This document shows positions 1 to 7,873 of a stretch of 64,000 bases of DNA, in pieces (position 1 is the first letter of the stretch; every line of letters begins with the position of its first letter). The position numbers were made by a program, and so were the translations under genes. Source of the DNA: Chloroflexota bacterium (lineage in GTDB: Bacteria > Chloroflexota > Anaerolineae > Anaerolineales > Anaerolineaceae). Where the stretch lies: the NCBI GenBank assembly GCA_012797815.1, contig JAAZOK010000156.1, positions 1 to 64,000 of the forward strand, in the 5' to 3' direction. Under the pieces are notes generated by a model. The model searched no databases, was not told where the DNA came from, and worked only from the letters and a program-made list of their open reading frames with translations.

Positions 1-575
1 GCATCGGTCAGCAGGGTCCAATACCCGGTATACCAACCATCGGTGTTGGGCGCTGTCATTTTGATGCTGACGGTGGTGCTCATGCCGGGACTGACACTTT
101 GCGTCAGGTTAAAGCTGTCACTGGTTGCTCCCAGTTGGTCACCGCTTTCATAGACCATTCTGTAAGCAGTACTCCAGGTGCAGGTTCCACCGTTGATAAT
201 GCGCCATTCTTTGGTGAATGAAGCACCTTTAGCAATTACCGTACCATCCGGGATGGTTTCACTGACCAACCCGGCGATCAGGCAGTTGGTAGGAAGTTGC
301 ACGCTTGCCATGGTGGCAGTCGGCAGATTGACAGCTGCAGTGGTGGCGGTCGGCGAAGAAAGATTATCAGAAGTAGCCGTGCTCTCAGGGGTTGGGGTTA
401 CCTCGGCAGCTTGGGTCTGTGCCATGGCTTCCATCGTTTGTGCGATCGAGGTTGCAATGACACTGTCTGTGTCAACGGTCGGTGTGGTTTCAGCTGGAGT
501 GCCTCCGCACGCAGCCAATAAAGGCAGTGCGAGGACTAAAAGACTTGTTAATATAGAATATTTATGTTTCAGCAT
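1..575 (-). CDS. Lipoprotein with NBR1-type Ig-like domain (3' end outside window)
   Basis: Reading the minus strand from ATG 575 gives 191 uninterrupted codons that run off the window edge, so the C-terminus is missing. Residues 1-20 form a lipoprotein signal peptide ending in a lipobox (LLAAC), so the mature protein should be lipid-anchored outside the membrane. A Thr/Pro/Ala-rich linker follows to about residue 95. The rest (FTKEWRIINGGTCTWS and SVSPG nearby) matches the NBR1 Ig-like beta-sandwich family often found in Chloroflexota surface proteins. It is divergent from the rRNA methyltransferase starting at 720. Function beyond a surface-exposed binding or adhesion-type domain cannot be assigned; the family call is by motif memory. 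Confidence 0.8.
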   Translation of the reverse strand, partial: MLKHKYSILTSLLVLALPLLAACGGTPAETTPTVDTDSVIATSIAQTMEAMAQTQAAEVTPTPESTATSDNLSSPTATTAAVNLPTATMASVQLPTNCLIAGLVSETIPDGTVIAKGASFTKEWRIINGGTCTWSTAYRMVYESGDQLGATSDSFNLTQSVSPGMSTTVSIKMTAPNTDGWYTGYWTLLTD

Positions 576-719
576 TTTTCTATTATAACTGTTTTTAAGC
601 GAATTTCGGAGTTTTTTCAAATCCGGTATAAAATACCCGTTCTGGCGGGTGCGGATTGTGAGAAAATGGAATCATCGATCGCTTTAATGGTCACTTGGGA
701 AGATGGAAGTGTGGAAAAC

Positions 720-1952
720 ATGCAAACCTATGAGATAACGATTGAACATTTGGCTTATGGTGGTGACGGGCTTGCCCACCTGCCGGATGGCAGGGCAGTC
801 TTTGTGCCGCGGGTAATTCCGGGTGAAAAAGGAGTCATCCATATCGTGGATGATAAACAGAAATATGTACGAGGTGAATTGCAGCGCATCATCATTCCCT
901 CACCCATACGTATAGAACCACCCTGCCCCCACTTTGGAGTATGCGGTGGCTGCCATTACCAGCATATCCCGTATGCGCAACAGGTAGAGTACAAAAAAAC
1001 TATCTTGCAGGAACAATTGCAACGCATTGCTCATCTGGATTTCATTCCGGACATTGCTGTCTTTCAATCCGACGAACCTTTTAATTACCGCAATGTCATG
1101 CAGTTCCATCTTACCGAAGGTGGTAAATTGGGCTTCAAAAAGCGTTCCTCAGATGAGGTGTTCGAACTCACCCGCTGCTTGCTGCCTCAAGCGGCGATCC
1201 GGCAGCTCTGGCAAAATGTGAATCTGGAGCCGCAGTCGGGAATCGCGCGTATCGAAATGCGCCAGAATGAAAGCGGGGATGTTCTGGTGCTCATGCAGGG
1301 AGATGAACAGGGCATCCCCGAGATCGAATTGGATTTTCCTGTTTCGCTGGTGCACCGCGTGGATAACGAGATGATCGTATTGAGCGGGGAGGATAACATC
1401 CATATATCTGTTCTGGATCACTCCTTCCGTGTCTCGGCGGGTTCTTTTTTCCAGGTCAATATTGAGGTGGCGGAAAAGATGGTGAGCCGCCTGCTTTCTA
1501 TTCTGGAGCAAAAAGCGCCTCACCGCGTGCTGGATCTGTATGCCGGGGTGGGGCTGTTCTCGCACTTCATGGCACCCCTGGTGGATGAGTTGGTGGCAGT
1601 GGAAAGCAATTCCTTTGCCTGCCAGGATTTTGCTGTCAATCTGGACGAATATGAGCATATCTCCCTGTATCAGGGATTGGTGGAAAAGATCCTGCCCGCT
1701 CTGGAGGTGAAGGCAGATCTGGCGGTGTGTGATCCGCCGCGTGCCGGGCTGCATCCGCGGGTCATTGATGCACTGGCAGCCAGCGCGGTCACGTCGCTGG
1801 TGTATATCTCCTGTGATCCGGCTACCCTGGCAAGGGATCTGCGGCGTTTGGGTGAAAAAGGATTCGCTATCGAGAGTATTGCCCTGTTTGATATGTTCCC
1901 GCAGACCTACCATTTTGAGACGGTGGTTTTAATGACAACTGCCGCAAAATAA
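720..1952 (+). CDS. 23S rRNA (uracil-5-)-methyltransferase, RumA/RlmD type
   Basis: About 410 residues. Residues 1-60 form a TRAM RNA-binding domain. A Cys cluster (PCPHFGVCGGCHY, around residue 65-75) matches the 4Fe-4S site of RumA/RlmD. The C-terminal half is a SAM-dependent fold with a VLDLYAGVGLF motif, a DPPRAG motif, and the catalytic cysteine in VYISCDPATLARD. It should methylate U residues of 23S rRNA at C5. I chose ATG 720 because the TRAM domain begins there; in-frame starts at 564, 666 and 687 would add unconserved sequence, and 564 would overlap the divergent lipoprotein gene. Whether the target is U747 or U1939 cannot be told. Confidence 0.88.
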   Translation: MQTYEITIEHLAYGGDGLAHLPDGRAVFVPRVIPGEKGVIHIVDDKQKYVRGELQRIIIPSPIRIEPPCPHFGVCGGCHYQHIPYAQQVEYKKTILQEQLQRIAHLDFIPDIAVFQSDEPFNYRNVMQFHLTEGGKLGFKKRSSDEVFELTRCLLPQAAIRQLWQNVNLEPQSGIARIEMRQNESGDVLVLMQGDEQGIPEIELDFPVSLVHRVDNEMIVLSGEDNIHISVLDHSFRVSAGSFFQVNIEVAEKMVSRLLSILEQKAPHRVLDLYAGVGLFSHFMAPLVDELVAVESNSFACQDFAVNLDEYEHISLYQGLVEKILPALEVKADLAVCDPPRAGLHPRVIDALAASAVTSLVYISCDPATLARDLRRLGEKGFAIESIALFDMFPQTYHFETVVLMTTAAK

Positions 1953-2005
1953 AGGGAATCGATCATGTCATTTGGACGGAGAATATAAAAATAGGGACCG
2001 GGGAG

Positions 2006-2257
2006 ATGGATGATTTGGGCTTGCCTTGCTGCTATTTTCAAACTGCACATCAGTTTGCCATCAACACTGCCGAAGAGGAAAACTTTGAGGAGTTCATGGT
2101 CAAAGAGCTGGCTGCCGGCAGATTAAAGGAAGTCTGCGGAAGGGTACAACTGGATGAAGCTTTTTTCAATATCGATCGGGAGCAGTTGGAGCAGTATGAC
2201 AGCGCTTTTCCGCACAGAGAGAAAAAAGTGACGGACACACAATTAAAGAGAGGTTGA
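2006..2257 (+). CDS. Small hypothetical protein, acidic helical
   Basis: An 83-residue reading frame with GGGGAG directly before its ATG; the frame is open further upstream but has no other good start. The product is charged and probably helical (repeated Glu/Leu/Lys segments such as EENFEEFMVKEL), with no signal peptide or membrane segment. It ends one base before the start of the next small gene at 2259, so the two are probably cotranscribed. I recognise no family. Coding status rests on codon pattern and tight spacing, so it remains moderately uncertain. Confidence 0.5.
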   Translation: MDDLGLPCCYFQTAHQFAINTAEEENFEEFMVKELAAGRLKEVCGRVQLDEAFFNIDREQLEQYDSAFPHREKKVTDTQLKRG

Positions 2258-2258
2258 T

Positions 2259-2549
2259 ATGAAGAAGATTATCAGGTGGGTAAGCCGCATTTTCCTTGCT
2301 TATTGTGTTACTGGTTTGATATATGGGAGCGCGGGATACCTAAATAGAAGCATAGCGGGGAAAGAACAGGTATTTTCCCCTTGGCTGGGTCTCCCTCTGG
2401 ACATGCTTGGTTGGCCGTGGATGCTTTATGCCGATCTGAAACACATTGGAATGCAGCTACAAGATTTGCTGGCGCTGGTTTCGATAGGGATTGCTGGGGT
2501 GTTCATCGTGAAGAGTGTCTTGCATAAAAAACGCCCGGTAGAAAAATAG
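2259..2549 (+). CDS. Small membrane protein of unknown function
   Basis: A 96-residue protein starting at ATG 2259 behind AAAGAGAGG, immediately after the previous stop codon. It has an N-terminal hydrophobic segment (about residues 8-28) and a second near the C-terminus (about 68-86), with a Trp/Pro-rich stretch between them (WLGLPLDMLGWPWM) and a basic C-terminus. Two membrane passes with both ends inside fits the positive-inside rule. No family is recognised. Pairing with the preceding small soluble protein suggests a joint role, but nothing shows what it is. Confidence 0.6.
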   Translation: MKKIIRWVSRIFLAYCVTGLIYGSAGYLNRSIAGKEQVFSPWLGLPLDMLGWPWMLYADLKHIGMQLQDLLALVSIGIAGVFIVKSVLHKKRPVEK

Positions 2550-2647
2550 GGTCGGTCTATATTTCCCGCCTGTATGCTTCCAAAGATGGCATTGGGGTGA
2601 TGGGAAGGTTGTGATACCATATTAACGATCAAAGGAGTATAAGGTAT

Positions 2648-3547
2648 ATGCGGAAAAAACTTCTCCTCGTTATGCTTTTGATGGGGTTGCTGGCAGCCTG
2701 CAATTTTCCCTTCCTGAAAGCGGAAGAGCCCAAAAGCATCTTTGACCAACCCGCTCAAACCCTCACAGCCCTCTTTGCTTCTTATCCAACCCAAACAAGC
2801 GGCGCTGTTGTGCAAACAACGCAGGAACCAACCTCACAAGCAATATCTACCCCCACACCTCCACCCCAACACACTGCTACGGCATCGCATCTTGAACGCA
2901 GTGCCCAACATGTGACTGCCAAGTACCTTTCTAAAAAACCGGTGTTGGACGGGGATTGGGGAGACTGGAAGCAGAGTACCATCGCTTATCCGGCTTATTA
3001 TGTGGTTTATGGATTGCAGGAATGGAAAGATGATTCCGACCTGGAAGGTTCGTTTATCCTTGGTTGGGATGAAAGTTTCCTGTATGTGGGAATCAAGGTC
3101 AAGGATGACCACTATGTGCAAAATTCCACCGGAGAAATGATTTTTAAAGGGGACAGTATTGAATTGCTGATTGACACGGATCTGCAAGGCGATTTCTCCA
3201 CCACCTCCTTGAATGCGGACGATTTTCAACTTGGATTTTCCCCGGGTAAAGGTTCTACCAGTGGGGTGCGGGAAGCCTACCTGTGGTATCCAAGTGATCG
3301 CAGGGGTTCCATCTCCGATCAGGTGGATGTTGTTTCGACCAGCACAGCGGGTATCTATCGCATGGAGATACGCATCCCATGGAGTGTGCTGCAGATCACA
3401 CCGCAAACGGGCATGCGATTAGGTTTTGTCTTTTCTGTTTCGGATGACGATGATCCCTCCAATACCATACAACAGAGTATGGTATCGAATATCGCCGGGC
3501 GTGTTTTTACCAATCCGACCACCTGGGGAGAATTGATTCTTGATTAG
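2648..3547 (+). CDS. Lipoprotein with CBM9-like carbohydrate-binding domain
   Basis: 299 residues behind a good SD (AAAGGAGT). The signal peptide ends in a lipobox (GLLAACN, Cys at 18). A Thr/Gln/Pro-rich linker covers about residues 40-80. From about residue 95 to the end the sequence (VLDGDWGDW at the start, LGWDESFLYVGIKVKDDHYV, GDSIELLIDTDLQGDF, YRMEIRIPWSVL) matches the family 9 carbohydrate-binding fold seen as a stand-alone domain in many surface lipoproteins. It probably binds a glycan or another extracellular ligand. It converges on the thioredoxin-TPR gene with a 13-base gap. No catalytic domain is present. Confidence 0.8.
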   Translation: MRKKLLLVMLLMGLLAACNFPFLKAEEPKSIFDQPAQTLTALFASYPTQTSGAVVQTTQEPTSQAISTPTPPPQHTATASHLERSAQHVTAKYLSKKPVLDGDWGDWKQSTIAYPAYYVVYGLQEWKDDSDLEGSFILGWDESFLYVGIKVKDDHYVQNSTGEMIFKGDSIELLIDTDLQGDFSTTSLNADDFQLGFSPGKGSTSGVREAYLWYPSDRRGSISDQVDVVSTSTAGIYRMEIRIPWSVLQITPQTGMRLGFVFSVSDDDDPSNTIQQSMVSNIAGRVFTNPTTWGELILD

Positions 3548-3560
3548 AAACCGGAATCGG

Positions 3561-4394
3561 TTAGAACAGGATATTGGATAATTCGCGGCGATAGGCAGAA
3601 GTAAGGGGATTTTCTTCGCCAAACATCTCAAGCATTGCCAGGGCGCATTGGTGAGCGATGCCATCGTGATAGTGTTTGTCGTGTCTGAGGATTCCCAGCA
3701 ATCCATCCATGGCCGCCTCAAGGTTCCCCTTGCCCGTTAACCGCATGGCGTTGCGGAAGGCTGCATCGTTTTCATTGTGGTCGGGTAATTTATCTTGCTT
3801 GAACTTACCCACATTCTCTGCCAGCGGGATCAATAATTGAGCCCGGCTGTATTCACGACTGGCGGGGAATTCGCGCAGAAAAGCCAGCGCTTCCGTTGAT
3901 TTTCCCTGCGCGATGAGAGATTTTGCCAATCCCAGCAGTCCGTTGCTGGAGTTGGGTTTGTTCTTCAGCGCGTCGCGGAAGATCGATTCCGCCTCCTGCC
4001 ATTTGCCGGTGATCAACAGGTTGGAAGCTTTCTCCACTGCCAATTCGACCGGGCTGGGGGGAGCCAGCGTATCCAAAAAAGCCCGTACGCGGTCAGGGGG
4101 CTGGGCACCTACGAATTCGTTGACCACCACACCCTGGACGAAGGCTTTGACGGTGGGGATGCTGCGCACAGCATACTGTATTGCCAGGTTGGGATTCTGG
4201 TCGATGTTGACCTTCGCCAGGCGGATAGTTCCACCTGCCTCCAGGATGATATTTTCCAGGGTGGGTCCTAACGTTTTACAGGGTTGGCACCATTCTGCCC
4301 AGAAATCCACAACAACGGGGGTATTCATCGAATAGGAGATCACCTCATATTCGAAATTGAGTTCATTTGCCGTGATAATAAAATCAGAAGTCAT
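3561..4394 (-). CDS. Thioredoxin-TPR protein, CnoX/YbbN-like
   Basis: 277 residues. Residues 1-110 are a thioredoxin fold with an intact WCQPC active site near residue 36 and the conserved cis-Pro region (RSIPTVKAF). Residues 115-277 are helical TPR-like repeats. This order matches the CnoX/YbbN family, a thioredoxin-like holdase that hands clients to chaperonin in Escherichia coli. Unlike E. coli CnoX, both active-site cysteines are kept here, so redox activity is likely. No signal peptide is present, so it acts in the cytoplasm. It is the last gene of a minus-strand run (next upstream gene ends 48 bases away). Confidence 0.85.
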   Translation of the reverse strand: MTSDFIITANELNFEYEVISYSMNTPVVVDFWAEWCQPCKTLGPTLENIILEAGGTIRLAKVNIDQNPNLAIQYAVRSIPTVKAFVQGVVVNEFVGAQPPDRVRAFLDTLAPPSPVELAVEKASNLLITGKWQEAESIFRDALKNKPNSSNGLLGLAKSLIAQGKSTEALAFLREFPASREYSRAQLLIPLAENVGKFKQDKLPDHNENDAAFRNAMRLTGKGNLEAAMDGLLGILRHDKHYHDGIAHQCALAMLEMFGEENPLTSAYRRELSNILF

Positions 4395-4442
4395 TTTTCA
4401 CCGAATCGCTATTCATAATTGTACTTGAAATATCGATTGCAG

Positions 4443-4859
4443 TTACTCTCCATTACTCTCTGCGGGCTGTACGATCTCCAGGATATCGCCGTGTATGTCG
4501 ATCTTGACGCGAAATCCCATCATTCCCATATACTCGCGGTTGCTGGCAGGCATTCCTGTATTGAGGAGCATATCCATCTGTTTGTCGATCTCTCCCAGTT
4601 GATTCTCGATCATCGCTCGGGTGAAAATATCTTCCTGTCCGATCATCTTTGCGGTTTGATCGGTCAGGAGGTCTTTGTTATCTAAGATTTGTTTCTTGAG
4701 ATATTCAAGAATTTGGCGATCTACATACTCGCAGGGGATATGGCGCATAAAACCATCGTCATCTACCACATAGGTTGCTTCGTTTCCAATATAGGTGCTG
4801 GTGACAAGGTTATCGTTCTCGTCAAAAATTAACCCTTCAAATACTGCTTTTGTGCTCAT
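4443..4859 (-). CDS. Conserved hypothetical protein
   Basis: 138 residues from ATG 4859 with AAGGATCGAGA upstream. The N-terminus begins with a short beta-rich segment (AVFEGLIFDENDNLV, then EATYVVDDDGFMRHIP), followed by a long helical stretch (about residues 45-100) and a short beta C-terminus. There is no signal peptide or membrane segment, so it is probably cytoplasmic. No enzyme motif is visible. It lies between the thioredoxin-TPR gene and the L,D-transpeptidase gene on the same strand, but the 70-base gap upstream leaves cotranscription unproven. I do not recognise the family. Confidence 0.65.
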   Translation of the reverse strand: MSTKAVFEGLIFDENDNLVTSTYIGNEATYVVDDDGFMRHIPCEYVDRQILEYLKKQILDNKDLLTDQTAKMIGQEDIFTRAMIENQLGEIDKQMDMLLNTGMPASNREYMGMMGFRVKIDIHGDILEIVQPAESNGE

Positions 4860-4929
4860 TCTCGATCCTTGTAATTGCCAGCATTTTAATCGAAATCCGG
4901 GAGGTGTAATCTAAGAAAATTCTAAAATC

Positions 4930-5982
4930 TCAAGTGACTATGACCAATGTGCCTTTGTTGGACACAAATTTCTCCTGACTGGGTGGGACGACCGGCTGAC
5001 TCCACAAGTAGATCCAGCGTGCAGCCTGGATGGGGAGATTTACACAGCCATGACTCCTCTGCGTGCCAAAATCGTTGTGCCAATATGTCCCGTGAAAAGC
5101 GATGCCACTGGAAGTGAAATAGGAGACCCACGGTACGCCATACAATTCATTGTCATTATCATTGTCACCGATGAGATCGGTATGGACCATGTGCCGGGAG
5201 GGGCGTTTGTAATTGATGTGATAACTTCCCGGTGAGGTGGAAAGGTCGATCCCATCATCCAGTATCCCGGTGGATGCAATGGACATGAAAACTGCTTTCC
5301 CATATTCATAGGCGATCACCATCTGATCTTCGATAATCACTTCGATCATCTTTTCTTCGGGGGGAACATCCGTTGAAAAGGGCAGCAGATCGTCTTCATT
5401 TAACAGTGCTACATGGTTTGCCTCCACGTAATATATATCTCCCCAGCGGTCTTCCCTCACCTTGTAATAGATATCCCCGTTATTCTCGCTGTAAACACCC
5501 ACTATCCAGTGTGTGGAGCCATAAAAAAATAACTGGTAATCTTCTTCGCTGGCTTTAGAGGGGTCCGCTGTCCAGGCTTGGGTGTAGGGGACGCTGATGA
5601 CGCCCAGTTCCCTGTTAGCCTGGATGTGATCCCGCACCGCTGTAATTTGCCGGCGCACCGGCTGGATGCTGTTGGCGGGCAGATAACCGTAATTGGGGAC
5701 TTCAAACCAGGAATGGTTGTGAGCGTTGATGGCATCTCCCATCACTTCATTCCCCAATGGAAGCACCTCATTCATCTTCAGATACTGCTTGACTTGTGAA
5801 GAAAAAGAGGGCTCTTTATAGATGATGGTGTCATGGTGAAAGACTCTCCCCAATAAAGGGCTGGTGGGATCCACGTTTGTCGCGAGAGGGTTTTTAAATA
5901 GAGCATTGACGGTAATAAATCCTCCCAGCGCAGCTTGCACACTTGCTTTGAGAAATTCTCTGCGGGATAGATCTCGCTTCAT
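4930..5982 (-). CDS. L,D-transpeptidase with Tat-like signal (YkuD family)
   Basis: 350 residues. The N-terminus carries a twin-arginine-type motif (SRREFLKAS) before a hydrophobic segment, so export by Tat is likely. Two SH3-like stretches follow (about 45-110 and 120-205), and the YkuD catalytic domain occupies about 210-335. Its conserved His (HGTYWHND) and catalytic Cys (SHGCVNLP) are present. The enzyme should form 3-3 peptidoglycan cross-links or attach proteins to the wall. It is 14 bases downstream of a second L,D-transpeptidase gene, forming a three-gene cell-wall operon with the amidase-like gene. Confidence 0.9.
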   Translation of the reverse strand: MKRDLSRREFLKASVQAALGGFITVNALFKNPLATNVDPTSPLLGRVFHHDTIIYKEPSFSSQVKQYLKMNEVLPLGNEVMGDAINAHNHSWFEVPNYGYLPANSIQPVRRQITAVRDHIQANRELGVISVPYTQAWTADPSKASEEDYQLFFYGSTHWIVGVYSENNGDIYYKVREDRWGDIYYVEANHVALLNEDDLLPFSTDVPPEEKMIEVIIEDQMVIAYEYGKAVFMSIASTGILDDGIDLSTSPGSYHINYKRPSRHMVHTDLIGDNDNDNELYGVPWVSYFTSSGIAFHGTYWHNDFGTQRSHGCVNLPIQAARWIYLWSQPVVPPSQEKFVSNKGTLVIVT

Positions 5983-5996
5983 TAATTCAATTCCCT

Positions 5997-7019
5997 TTAG
6001 TCATGTACGAACACATACGTGCCGATCGATGCATTTTGATAGACCCAGGCGGCATCTTCCGTTCTCATATTAACGCAACCATGGCTCATAGGAGTGCCAA
6101 AATTGCTGTGCCAGTAGGTTCCGTGCAGACTATAGCCCTTATAGAAGAACATAGAATAGGGTACATCCGGTAGGTGATATCCGGGACCGATCATCGTGTA
6201 GGTGGGATACATGGCATAGATCTTATAAGTCCCTTTGATGGTAGGATGGCTGCTGGTGCCGGTGGAGACCAGAAAGGACGCCAGAAAGGTATCGCCGCGA
6301 TAGGTGTAAACCATTTGTTCGCTCAAATCCACCTCGACCCAAAAAGCATTGGTCCCGCTTACCTGCTCTGGAATATCCCAGGAATGGGCAAAATAGGAAA
6401 CGTAGGTTTTATCTACCGTGGCGGTTGGGACCGGAGTTGAAGTGGGTATGGGTGTAGGGGTGAAGGTCGGGGTAGGCGTGACCGTGGGAGTGAGGGTCGG
6501 TTTGACGACCACTCCCTGTGGTCGCGGGTCTTTGAGTGCGGTATGGCTATTATAGAGAATCGGCATCCCATACCAGGCAAACCATGCCAGTCCTCCTATG
6601 ACCAGGAAAATGAAAAGGATGATCGCCCAGGGTGAAGAGTGTTTTTTTTCTTTCTTTTTCAGTTTTTCAGGTTTGCCGGAAGAAGTCTGTTTTGCGCGAG
6701 TTTTTAATTTTGTGGTATCTTCTTGTGCCCTACCTTGTTTTTTCTGGCTCTCTTCTTCTTTTCCCTTTTCGATCGCCCAGCGTAATCCTGCACGTGCTTT
6801 TTTATTTTGTGGATTCAATTCAAGTACTTTAGTAAGATAGGTCATGCTTTCTTTAGGCGTGCTAACGGCTGCCAGGATGAGATAGATTTCTTCATTCTCT
6901 GGCAATCCCTTCAGCGCTTTTAGTGCCCATTCGTGAGCAGCATTCTTATCCCCTGCCTTTAAAGCGCTTTTGGCTTTTTCAAGCATGATGATATATGAAT
7001 TTGAAGTGTTATTGGTCAT
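5997..7019 (-). CDS. L,D-transpeptidase with cytoplasmic TPR region and one membrane anchor
   Basis: 340 residues in an unusual order: residues 5-75 are TPR-like helices, a Lys/Glu-rich linker follows, one membrane segment lies at about 130-150, then a Thr-Pro-rich stalk (about 170-200), and the YkuD catalytic domain at about 205-340. The active-site His (HGTYWHSN) and Cys (SHGCVNM) are intact. The arrangement implies a type II membrane protein with TPRs inside and the transpeptidase outside. Its start overlaps the end of the amidase-like gene by 11 bases, which indicates translational coupling. The TPR part could dock a cytoplasmic partner; that is inference. Confidence 0.88.
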   Translation of the reverse strand: MTNNTSNSYIIMLEKAKSALKAGDKNAAHEWALKALKGLPENEEIYLILAAVSTPKESMTYLTKVLELNPQNKKARAGLRWAIEKGKEEESQKKQGRAQEDTTKLKTRAKQTSSGKPEKLKKKEKKHSSPWAIILFIFLVIGGLAWFAWYGMPILYNSHTALKDPRPQGVVVKPTLTPTVTPTPTFTPTPIPTSTPVPTATVDKTYVSYFAHSWDIPEQVSGTNAFWVEVDLSEQMVYTYRGDTFLASFLVSTGTSSHPTIKGTYKIYAMYPTYTMIGPGYHLPDVPYSMFFYKGYSLHGTYWHSNFGTPMSHGCVNMRTEDAAWVYQNASIGTYVFVHD

Positions 7020-7770
7020 TAGTGTTTTCCAGCGTATCCAAATAGCAAAGAATACCGTTCACGATGCCGTTGGCTACATTTTCAGAATTGTCTATTAGAA
7101 CAGCTTGGTCATAATAAAGAGATCCCATTTCCAGATAGATGGTGGGGGTGTTGGGATTCACCGTTTCGAACAAAGTGTAATAGGGACTGGTGGATGGGAT
7201 GATCTGGTAAGTGAAATCAAGTTTAGTGGATGACTGATAGATCTCGCCCATGCATACTGCCAGTGCGTTGGATGAATTCAGATCGGATGTGGAGAGGGTG
7301 GTGCCGATCGAAAACCCGCTTTTATTCTCAGGGGTGTCCTCGCAGGATCCGGAATATAAAGCGATCAGACTGGCACCACGGAAGTTTACCAGATCGAGAT
7401 CATTGGCGGAAAATAACTTGACGGAGTAGCCGAGCGCGTTCAATTTGATGCTGACCTGATTTGAGATGGCCTCGTTCACATCCGCTTCCACGATGCCGTT
7501 TTCGCAAACATTCCCACTATCGGTCTGCCAGTGTCCGATCAGGATGCCGATGGACGAGGATGCCGATCCTGCTCCCGCGCTGCTCTCATTTTGATTGATC
7601 TGGGCAACTTCTGATTGTGAGAATAATTTGTAGGGGTTCCATAATGTCAGAACGGTAGCCAACATAGCTGCTACCAGCACGATGGTTTGCAGCACACGTC
7701 CGGTGCTATAAATTGCAGGACGCTGGCTGGGTTCATTTTCAGGTGGTAGGGTTGGATCGTTTTTTTTCAT
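7009..7770 (-). CDS. Degenerate N-acetylmuramoyl-L-alanine amidase-like protein (Amidase_3 type)
   Basis: 253 residues with an N-terminal membrane anchor at about 25-45 after a Pro-rich start. The outer domain begins with IGILIGHWQTDSG and has GIVEADVNEAIS, which fit the first His and the Glu zinc ligands of Amidase_3 enzymes. The place where the second ligand His is expected (normally an SIHAN-type motif) reads LIALYSGSCED instead, and a late Glu (IYLEMGSL) may be the catalytic Glu. The protein may therefore be a weak enzyme, use another ligand, or act only as a wall-binding factor. It is first in an operon with two L,D-transpeptidases and divergent from the PBP fusion gene. Confidence 0.65.
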   Translation of the reverse strand: MKKNDPTLPPENEPSQRPAIYSTGRVLQTIVLVAAMLATVLTLWNPYKLFSQSEVAQINQNESSAGAGSASSSIGILIGHWQTDSGNVCENGIVEADVNEAISNQVSIKLNALGYSVKLFSANDLDLVNFRGASLIALYSGSCEDTPENKSGFSIGTTLSTSDLNSSNALAVCMGEIYQSSTKLDFTYQIIPSTSPYYTLFETVNPNTPTIYLEMGSLYYDQAVLIDNSENVANGIVNGILCYLDTLENTNDQ

Positions 7771-7873
7771 ATCTTTAAAATAACAATTGCAAGATCATTA
7801 CCAGTATATGGAAAATAGAATATTACCAAAATAGTCCATTTTGAAATTATACTTTAAGGTAAGCTGAGTTAAT

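Noticed and set aside
1149-1913. 254-codon minus-strand frame inside the rRNA methyltransferase gene
   Set aside because: It lies wholly within a well-conserved gene on the other strand, its product has no recognisable domain and an unnatural His/Gln-rich composition.
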